From positions 1-6,999 of the forward strand of contig JAIRMO010000085.1 in assembly GCA_031258625.1 (NCBI GenBank): DNA of 6,999 bases. The letters run 5' to 3'. This stretch comes from Spirochaetaceae bacterium (GTDB lineage Bacteria > Spirochaetota > Spirochaetia > Treponematales > Breznakiellaceae). Numbering within the stretch: the first letter of the stretch is position 1; each line of letters starts with the position of its first letter. Positions 1 through 4,938 of the stretch are shown piece after piece. A program made the translations under genes and the position numbers. Below the pieces are notes generated by a model. That model ran no database searches, was not told where the DNA came from, and worked only from the letters and a program-made list of their open reading frames with translations.

Positions 1-61
1 GCTGCTTCACATTCATAGACGGAAGAACCGGGAGGTTCCGCCTCCAGTATCGGATTCTCAT

Positions 62-119
62 GGTTAGATTTTTAGCATGAGGCATCCAACCCCTACGGTT
101 AGAATTTTTAATGAGGCAT
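62..119. repeat. Imperfect direct repeat, two copies of about 24 bases
   Basis: Copy A (62-85) and copy B (97-119) both begin GGTTAGA, continue with an A/T-rich core, and end ATGAGGCAT. They are 24 and 23 bases long, separated by 11 bases, with starts 35 bases apart. The core differs by a few bases and one indel. Two copies with so short a spacer do not make a CRISPR array. The spacing of a little over three helical turns could suit a protein-binding site, but no neighbouring gene start is certain. Confidence 0.6.
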
Positions 120-171
120 TACAGGCCCCGCTGGAGCAGAATACGGCCCTGCGGCCCATACGCGTTTACTT

Positions 172-190
172 AAAAGAGGGGTCTGACCCC
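172..190 (-). terminator. Weak terminator-like hairpin downstream of the 126-aa gene
   Basis: On the minus strand GGGG (190-187), loop TCAGA, CCCC (181-178) is followed by TCTTTT (177-172). It lies just over 50 bases after the stop codon of the 126-residue gene, a sensible place for a terminator. The stem is only four strong pairs, so the call is tentative. Confidence 0.35.
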
Positions 191-243
191 AAAGGGATGT
201 CTGAGGCGGCCAAGCGCGGCGGGGTAAGGTACGGGGAATCGGG

Positions 244-624
244 TTATACGACGAGGTTAAAAATCGCCCCCATGGGGGCCGGGGGAACGGACGCATAGGG
301 GACGCCGCCTGCCCCCCGGGCTTGCCGGATCTGGGTCTCATATTGTTCGATCAGGGCGTCTATCTGTTTATCGGACATGGAAAAATCTGCTGAAGGTTCC
401 GGTCTTTTTTTAATCCGGCTCAACTGTTCGATAAGGACATCAAGGATCTTCAGTTTGTTGATGGTAACCCCGTGGGTCCCCTCGGGGGCGGGGGTTCCGG
501 AGATATGTTTAAAGTGGGAATAAATATAATTACCGGGGGCTACGGGCAGGGACATTCTTCCCCCCCGGGATACACTGATGGCGTATCCTATACTGGGGAC
601 TCCCGATGATATACCCCGAATCAT
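244..624 (-). CDS. Small protein of unknown function (126 aa)
   Basis: I do not recognise a family. The start is set at the ATG at 624 because GGAGG lies eight bases upstream (TTGGAGGATGCAAAAATG); an in-frame TTG at 672 would add 16 residues but places this ribosome binding site inside the gene. The product begins MIRGISSGVPSIGYAISVSR and is rich in Gly, Ser and Pro up to residue 50, with a distinctive stretch GNYIYSHFKHISG (31-43). Two likely helices follow: about 53-72 (VTINKLKILDVLIEQLSRIK) and 84-103 (SDKQIDALIEQYETQIRQAR), then a Pro/Ala-rich tail. There is no signal peptide or membrane segment, so it is probably cytoplasmic. It lies 134 bp from the lipoprotein gene, so it may have its own promoter; TATTAT or TATAAA near 691-699 is a possible -10 without a good -35. 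The strong ribosome binding site and protein-like composition favour a real gene. Confidence 0.75.
   Translation of the reverse strand: MIRGISSGVPSIGYAISVSRGGRMSLPVAPGNYIYSHFKHISGTPAPEGTHGVTINKLKILDVLIEQLSRIKKRPEPSADFSMSDKQIDALIEQYETQIRQARGAGGVPYASVPPAPMGAIFNLVV
257..279 (-). terminator. Hairpin plus T run inside the last codons of the 126-aa gene
   Basis: The 14-base perfect palindrome GCCCCCATGGGGGC (266-279) can fold as a five-pair GC stem with a CATG loop. On the minus strand it is followed by GATTTTTAAC, giving the stem-plus-T-run form of an intrinsic terminator. It overlaps the codons for the final PAPMGAIFN residues, ahead of the stop codon at 244-246, so if it works it would end some transcripts before the stop. 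The GC stem may instead reflect only Pro and Gly codons. Confidence 0.3.
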
Positions 625-758
625 TTTTGCATCCTCCAATTTAAACGGTGGGGCAGGACCTTCTATCGGCAATGCCGGTCAAAAGCCTCATTTATAATAT
701 CGGATGGAGCCAAAAAAGCATGAGGGGGATTTGTTATAACCGCGCTGAACCGGTATAT

Positions 759-2003
759 TTACAGATCCCGGTTGAGCCGGGTCCAGTCGCTTAAACGCCG
801 TTCCAGGGAACGGATATCGTTTTTGGTACCATACCGGATCCGGTCGTGGAGGTAGGGGAGGATGACCCGCTCTTTAATGGCCGTCCAGCTCCGGGGGAGT
901 ATGTTGGGGGGCGAAAGAAAATCTTCCGGCGGCATATGCCCCAGGAGGTTTGGATAAAACTGGGGGAAAACATATTCCGTTACGGTCCTCAGCGCGGAAA
1001 AACCGTTTCCAATACCAAAAAAAGTCTCGGTTAACCGTTTATCCCGGCTTACTTCCAAGAGGTGGCGCTGGGTATCCTCCTGAAAAAACCACCGGACAAA
1101 AAGCATCGCCGCTTTTTTTGCCTTACCCTCTTTACAGATCCCCAGATAAACGGCTTCCTCCGATAGGGGGATATTGTTTTCTTCCGCGATCCAACGGAAA
1201 TCGAGGTTTATCCGCTTTTCCTGGGTCAGGGTAAACAGATCCGCGCTGTTCATATAGGCAAAAAGGATCCGTCCCGACAGGGCCAGATTTGAGGGGGAAT
1301 CGTAAAAGTATTTAAAAACAAAATCATCCTCCGCCCGGATCCCCCCGTTGACCTCTTCGATCCAGTCCCGGACATATACCATGGCCTGTTCCAGGGCTTC
1401 CGGATCCCACGCCAGAGGAGCCGCCTCCTTAAAGGATGCGTTAAAAAGGGTGGCCGTAATAAAAAGAAAATCATCACTCCAGGAGGGGGAAAAACCCATC
1501 CGGGAATAGATACCGTTATTACCGGTATTGTAGGCCTTTCCCAGGGTTTTAATTTCCTCCAAATTCACCGTAAAGGAATTGGGGAGCAGGTAACTGTTAT
1601 TCCGGGTAAATACCAGGGCGGGAATATTGAATGAGACCGGCAAGAGGTATTGTTTCCCCTCGATATTACCCAGGGCCAAAAGGTGGGAATAAAAAGAATT
1701 TTTCAGCGTCTTCGTGTCTTTTTTAAACAGGTCGTCCAGGGGCCTGAACAAGATCCGGGTGGAGGCGTTTTTCAGCCAACTGCCGACAACCAGATCCGGC
1801 GATTCCCCGGAATTGGCAAGTTCCAAAGAAAGGGATTCAAAGTACCGGGTTTCCACCTTGTACTCGTTCTGGGTGGAGTTAAAATATTCCGCGTAAACGG
1901 CAAATTCGGGACGGTCCGTCCAAAGGGTAATGGTTTTGGATTCAAAACAAGCGCCCAAACAAAAAGGAAACAACAGGATAAAAAAGACGCCCGGATTCTT
2001 CAT
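759..2003 (-). CDS. Lipoprotein resembling an ABC-transporter sugar-binding protein (family 1 solute-binding type)
   Basis: The product is probably a membrane-anchored periplasmic solute-binding lipoprotein of 414 residues, typical for family 1 carbohydrate-binding proteins (about 400-450). The ATG at 2003 gives a compact lipoprotein signal: MKNPG, a hydrophobic core VFFILLFPF (6-14), and the lipobox LGAC with C19 as the lipidated residue. The mature part opens with TITLWTDRPEF (24-34), a first strand as in this family, then SPDLVVGSW (68-76), and LLPVSFNIPALVF (120-132), where these proteins have the segment preceding the hinge. Near the end, AKKAAMLFVRWFFQEDTQRHLLE (295-317 approx.) matches the usual helix that precedes the C-terminal lobe. 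An upstream in-frame TTG at 2036 would add 11 residues and overlap the glycosyltransferase gene; it would put a charged extension before the signal peptide, so I prefer the ATG. No permease or ATPase gene is adjacent. The ligand is unknown; a non-transport role for the lipoprotein is possible. Confidence 0.87.
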   Translation of the reverse strand: MKNPGVFFILLFPFCLGACFESKTITLWTDRPEFAVYAEYFNSTQNEYKVETRYFESLSLELANSGESPDLVVGSWLKNASTRILFRPLDDLFKKDTKTLKNSFYSHLLALGNIEGKQYLLPVSFNIPALVFTRNNSYLLPNSFTVNLEEIKTLGKAYNTGNNGIYSRMGFSPSWSDDFLFITATLFNASFKEAAPLAWDPEALEQAMVYVRDWIEEVNGGIRAEDDFVFKYFYDSPSNLALSGRILFAYMNSADLFTLTQEKRINLDFRWIAEENNIPLSEEAVYLGICKEGKAKKAAMLFVRWFFQEDTQRHLLEVSRDKRLTETFFGIGNGFSALRTVTEYVFPQFYPNLLGHMPPEDFLSPPNILPRSWTAIKERVILPYLHDRIRYGTKNDIRSLERRLSDWTRLNRDL

Positions 2004-2022
2004 GGTTGTCCCAAGCGCCCGC

Positions 2023-3300
2023 TTATAGCTGCCCAAAGCTCATCATTACCTGGTGGAGCCGTTGTTCCAAAAGTTTAAAGGAGAAGAACCGGCGGCCCAA
2101 TTCAAAGTTTTTTGCGCCCATGAGGGTGATCGCTTCGGGATTATCCAATATAACTCTGACGGTTTCGATGATCTCCGGGGTTACATAATTTTCCATGACC
2201 ACCACGTCAAAATCCAGGGGTTCTATGTCTTCTTGAAAAATCGAATAACGGTTTACCAAAATCGGCTTTTTAAACCAAACCGCCTCCAGAAAGGCGTTGC
2301 CGAACCCCTCGTAGGTGGAAGGATAGGTAACAAAATCCGCGTTCAGATAACAGTCCCAGAGGCTGTATTTTTTCGCCCCCGATTCGGTTACCCCCCGGTC
2401 GGCGCCGATGATATCCGGCCGCACAATCACATCCACCCCAAGGAGGGCGGCGTAGTCCATGGTCCGCAGGAAATAATCGGACCCCTCGTCCCGTTCCTGA
2501 TGGCTGATAAGGAGTTTCGCTTTCTTGTCCTTTAAACGGCCGGCAAGTTCTATGGCGTGTTCGATCCCCTTCCGGGCCACCACCCGGGTGGGCTGCAAAA
2601 ACAGGGTCTCGTCAGGGGCGACCCCCAGATCCTGCCGCAGGGTCCGGCCGTAATCGTCCAATTCCGGGGGGGCCGTGTCAAAATCAAAAACATTGGGAAT
2701 TATGATTGAAGAGAGCCCGCACCGGAAGGATAGTTTCTGCCGGGCCTCGGAATTAATCACCACATGATTTATCGTGTGCAGCCGGGGGGGAAAGGCCTTG
2801 GAAAGGTAATCCTCCACACAATTAACGAAAAACCGCTGCCGTTCCCAGGAAAAGTCGTGGTGATGGGCAATAACGGGGATCCCGGTTTCGGCGACATATT
2901 CGGTGATGGCAAGCCCCAGGGGAATATGCATGGGGATGGTCAGGGCGTTTTCGGTGATCAACAGGTCCAACTTAAAGGTGTTTACAAAGTCATAGAGGGC
3001 CTGTTTTAAACGGAAACGGACCGCCTGGATTTCCCCGGTCAGGGACTCTCCCCGGACGGTAGTTCCAAAACAACGCTCCTGGAGTTCCAGAATCTTCGGA
3101 TGCCCAAAAAAAGCCTCGTCCGCCACTATGGATTTATCCGGGTCCCAGTCGGAACGCCCCGAAAAAAAATAACACTCATATCCCATTTTTTCCAACACCT
3201 GCCGCCATTTGACGGTCTCCAGGGATACCCCGTCGGTACCTTGAAAACGGGTGGAAATAAAACCAACACGGTATATATGGGTAGTTTTAGTTAAATACAT
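2023..3300 (-). CDS. Family GT4 (GT-B fold) glycosyltransferase
   Basis: This is a probable retaining glycosyltransferase that moves a sugar from a nucleotide-sugar donor to an unidentified acceptor in the cytoplasm. At 425 residues it has the usual single-domain-pair GT-B length. The N-terminal half begins with a strand and glycine loop, VGFISTRFQGTDGVSLE (12-28), where GTDGVSLE replaces the more common GGxE-type loop. AHHHDF (145-150) and the link NVFDF (203-207) follow. The donor half has PTRVVARKGIEHAIEL (237-252), with R243 and K244 where GT4 enzymes contact the donor phosphates, and YPSTYEGFGNAFLEA (326-340) with the E-x7-E pair E331/E339. There is no signal peptide or membrane segment. 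The overall look recalls glycosyltransferases near mannosylglucosylglycerate synthases, but the acceptor cannot be read from sequence. The start at 3300 has only a weak AGAGAA upstream. The stop is 19 bp before the lipoprotein start, suggesting co-transcription. Confidence 0.9.
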   Translation of the reverse strand: MYLTKTTHIYRVGFISTRFQGTDGVSLETVKWRQVLEKMGYECYFFSGRSDWDPDKSIVADEAFFGHPKILELQERCFGTTVRGESLTGEIQAVRFRLKQALYDFVNTFKLDLLITENALTIPMHIPLGLAITEYVAETGIPVIAHHHDFSWERQRFFVNCVEDYLSKAFPPRLHTINHVVINSEARQKLSFRCGLSSIIIPNVFDFDTAPPELDDYGRTLRQDLGVAPDETLFLQPTRVVARKGIEHAIELAGRLKDKKAKLLISHQERDEGSDYFLRTMDYAALLGVDVIVRPDIIGADRGVTESGAKKYSLWDCYLNADFVTYPSTYEGFGNAFLEAVWFKKPILVNRYSIFQEDIEPLDFDVVVMENYVTPEIIETVRVILDNPEAITLMGAKNFELGRRFFSFKLLEQRLHQVMMSFGQL

Positions 3301-3352
3301 TTCTCTATTATAAAAAAAAACACCGATTATAACCAGCGCCGCCGGATGATTC
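3301..3352 (-). promoter_or_regulatory. Candidate promoter region with two TATAAT boxes before the glycosyltransferase gene
   Basis: This 52-bp gap contains two exact TATAAT hexamers on the minus strand, at 3331-3326 and 3312-3307, separated by a segment with nine consecutive T (3320-3312). The second box is followed by AGAGAA and then the ATG, so initiation at the usual distance would fall on or beside the start codon. The -35 positions are poor: the best for the proximal box with a 17-base spacer is TGGTTA (3335-3330), which matches TTGACA at three of six positions. A small imperfect GC hairpin (CCGGC/GCTGG, 3344-3332) lies upstream but is too far from the T run to be a convincing terminator. 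Confidence 0.4.
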
Positions 3353-4873
3353 TCAGGAGGAAGAGGAAAAAAACTGCATCAGTTGGACAAAATAGTTGGT
3401 TCTTTTATAGACCTCCGTGATCCGTTGTCCGATGGGCGTCCTTGACGCGTAGCCTAATTCCTTCCAGTTCATGATAAGCTCGTGGGGGCTCTTCTGAAAA
3501 TCTTCCGCCAGGTTTTTCAAGTGTTTTCCCACCACGATAAGGGATTGCGCGGCGGAAGTGATAAGATCCTGGGCCTCCTCGTTGATATTCCCGATAATAC
3601 TATTGATGTACCGGACCTGCGTTTTATCCCGGTCCACCCTGAGCAGGGCGCCCTTGAGGCGGCTCCCGTTATCCCCCTTGTCCGACAGGGTCTCGTCCAA
3701 TGCCAAAATCTCTTCGGTCAGTTCCATTACCTGGTGAAAACTGTCGGACATTTCCCGGGAGGAGGTGTTGTTGGTCCATTGCCCCCGGACGAGGAGGATG
3801 TCGCAGAGTTCCTGGACTTCCTTCTCCAGATAATCCACAATAAAGGCCAATAGATAGTTGAGCCCCAGGGCGTGGGTAAAGGTTTCCAGGTTTTTTTTGC
3901 GGTAAATTTCACCGTTTTTATCGGTATAGTATTGCAGCCGGGTAATATCGGAGGTCCCAAAAATACCCTTTGCCAGGGCCTCTATTTGGTCGTTCCGCTG
4001 GGTATTGACAATTTTGTTTATATAATCCTGGACTTCATTTCGTTTTATTTCAAGCCAGGAGTTCACCGCCTGCTCATTGGGGATTTTTGGTTTTACTATC
4101 CAGATAGGATTTTTGATTGAATATTGGACCGTCAGATCGATAATACCGGAACTTTTCACATCCCTGAGGTTTTGAAGCAAAATACTCCATTGTTCCGGGG
4201 GGATGAGGGGCATCTGGCAGGCTTTAAAGATAATAAAAACATTTTTCCAGTCCGCCACCGGCTCCAGGGCCCGGGAAACCATTTGAAAATTTTCCAAATC
4301 CTGAACCAGGGAATCCGCTTTTACGGCGGTGAATTTTGGGGGAACATCAAAATTTCCCGATCTTAAACTGAGATCGAATTTTCTTAACAGCATAAAAAAA
4401 TCGAACCCCACAAACTGGATAAAGGCCAATATAAGATTGTAGCACCGGTTTGCCGTGTTTATCCGGTTCGCGTCAAAGGTATCGGTAAGCGTAAAAAGAT
4501 CTTCTTTAAGCTGGGCGATAAGATCCTTGGGGGCCGTTATTCTTGCCCGTTCTTCGATAGCGTTCAGGTTGAGGCGCCGTACCGACTCTTTGGCGGTTTT
4601 GTCCATAAAGGCTTCGATGGTAATATGCCGTAACAGGGTTATTTTTTCCGTGTTCTGTAGAAAAACCTGGGCCGGATAAATGGTTTTGTATAGATCATAA
4701 AAAAATTGGGCAAAGGCCGGTTCATATTCCTCGGACTTCGGCTTGTAGAATTTTGAATATTTATTCTGGCCGATCTCTTTAAGCACCTGCCGTAATAAAA
4801 TTTTTTTATCCGAATCAGGTTCATTGTCCCCGGAAATAAACGAAAATACCTTGCCCAAAAGATCTTCAGCCAT
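3353..4873 (-). CDS. Conserved-looking helical protein of unknown function (506 aa), possibly spirochaete-specific
   Basis: I cannot assign a function. The protein starts MAEDLLGKVFSFISGD and is rich in charged and long hydrophobic residues throughout, suggesting a largely alpha-helical soluble protein. There is no signal peptide or lipobox. Residues 145-163 form the most hydrophobic stretch, but Gln and Asp interrupt it, so a membrane segment is doubtful. Residues 332-362 and 375-397 look like long amphipathic helices, and the tail is four serines (503-506). The ATG at 4873 is supported by GGGG five bases upstream (TTTGGGGTAATTATG). From memory it resembles a spirochaete-restricted family labelled DUF5312; I could not test this. 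It lies 65 bp from nifJ, beyond a terminator-like hairpin, so it probably has its own promoter or depends on readthrough. Local GC is low (20 of 60 bases in 4381-4440), in contrast with nifJ. The length of the intact frame and the codon structure make it a real gene; only the role is unknown. Confidence 0.85.
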   Translation of the reverse strand: MAEDLLGKVFSFISGDNEPDSDKKILLRQVLKEIGQNKYSKFYKPKSEEYEPAFAQFFYDLYKTIYPAQVFLQNTEKITLLRHITIEAFMDKTAKESVRRLNLNAIEERARITAPKDLIAQLKEDLFTLTDTFDANRINTANRCYNLILAFIQFVGFDFFMLLRKFDLSLRSGNFDVPPKFTAVKADSLVQDLENFQMVSRALEPVADWKNVFIIFKACQMPLIPPEQWSILLQNLRDVKSSGIIDLTVQYSIKNPIWIVKPKIPNEQAVNSWLEIKRNEVQDYINKIVNTQRNDQIEALAKGIFGTSDITRLQYYTDKNGEIYRKKNLETFTHALGLNYLLAFIVDYLEKEVQELCDILLVRGQWTNNTSSREMSDSFHQVMELTEEILALDETLSDKGDNGSRLKGALLRVDRDKTQVRYINSIIGNINEEAQDLITSAAQSLIVVGKHLKNLAEDFQKSPHELIMNWKELGYASRTPIGQRITEVYKRTNYFVQLMQFFSSSS

Positions 4874-4893
4874 AATTACCCCAAATTTAAAAT

Positions 4894-4933
4894 ACGAAGC
4901 GGCTGAAAAACCGCTGCTTTACAGCCGCTTCGT
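4894..4933 (-). terminator. Perfect 12-bp hairpin after nifJ, probable terminator or attenuator
   Basis: On the minus strand, ACGAAGCGGCTG (4933-4922) and CAGCCGCTTCGT (4905-4894) are perfect reverse complements separated by a 16-base loop. The hairpin starts five bases after the nifJ stop codon. The bases after it read ATTTTAAATTT, an interrupted T run, so termination may be partial; the loop itself ends in TTTTT. It fills most of the 65-bp gap before the next gene. The same structure could also protect the 3' end of the nifJ mRNA. Confidence 0.65.
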
Positions 4934-4938
4934 CCGTC

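Larger units (their letters stand above)
1..243. other. Left-edge region without a convincing gene
   Basis: Apart from the direct repeat and the weak hairpin, nothing here is clearly coding. A minus-strand frame opens with ATG at 85, preceded by AGGGG, and stays open to the window edge (MPHAKNLTMRIRYW...), but its Arg-rich composition and short length do not establish a gene. A plus-strand frame entering from the left edge ends at a TGA at 78-80 and could be the tail of a gene outside the window. Two mutually exclusive small hairpins overlap at 25-45: GAACC/GGTTC (25-29 with 34-38) and GGAGG/CCTCC (31-35 with 41-45). Confidence 0.4.
104..698. repeat. Inverted pair of a 17-base motif flanking the 126-aa gene
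   Basis: Plus-strand ATTTTTAATGAGGCATT (104-120, part of direct-repeat copy B) and minus-strand ATTATAAATGAGGCTTT (698-682) match at 14 of 17 positions and both point inward around the small gene. A further AGCATGAGG shared with copy A (74-82) occurs at 717-725. I see no clear target-site duplication outside the pair. This could be the ends of a small mobile cassette, a shared regulatory motif, or chance in A/T-rich sequence. Confidence 0.25.

Noticed and set aside
62..119. CRISPR-like repeats
   Set aside because: There are only two imperfect copies with an 11-base spacer, and no cas gene is in the window.
77..298. A 73-codon plus-strand frame at the left edge
   Set aside because: It overlaps the well-supported end of the minus-strand 126-residue gene, crosses the repeat and hairpin region, and lacks a ribosome binding site or recognisable composition.
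625..758. A terminator for the lipoprotein gene in the 134-bp gap
   Set aside because: The only inverted match just after the stop is a four-pair ACCG/CGGT with an eight-base loop and no T run, too weak to call. The T run at 712-717 has no adjoining stem.
2004..2036. TTG at 2036 as the lipoprotein start, overlapping the glycosyltransferase gene
   Set aside because: The ATG at 2003 gives a standard short lipoprotein signal peptide with LGAC, whereas the extension adds charged residues before it and uses a rarer start codon.
1650..2535. Long open frames on the plus strand (1650-2078 and 2053-2535) opposite the lipoprotein and glycosyltransferase genes
   Set aside because: They run antisense to genes with clear protein motifs, overlap each other, and encode low-complexity Gly/Phe/Lys-rich sequence with no recognisable domain.
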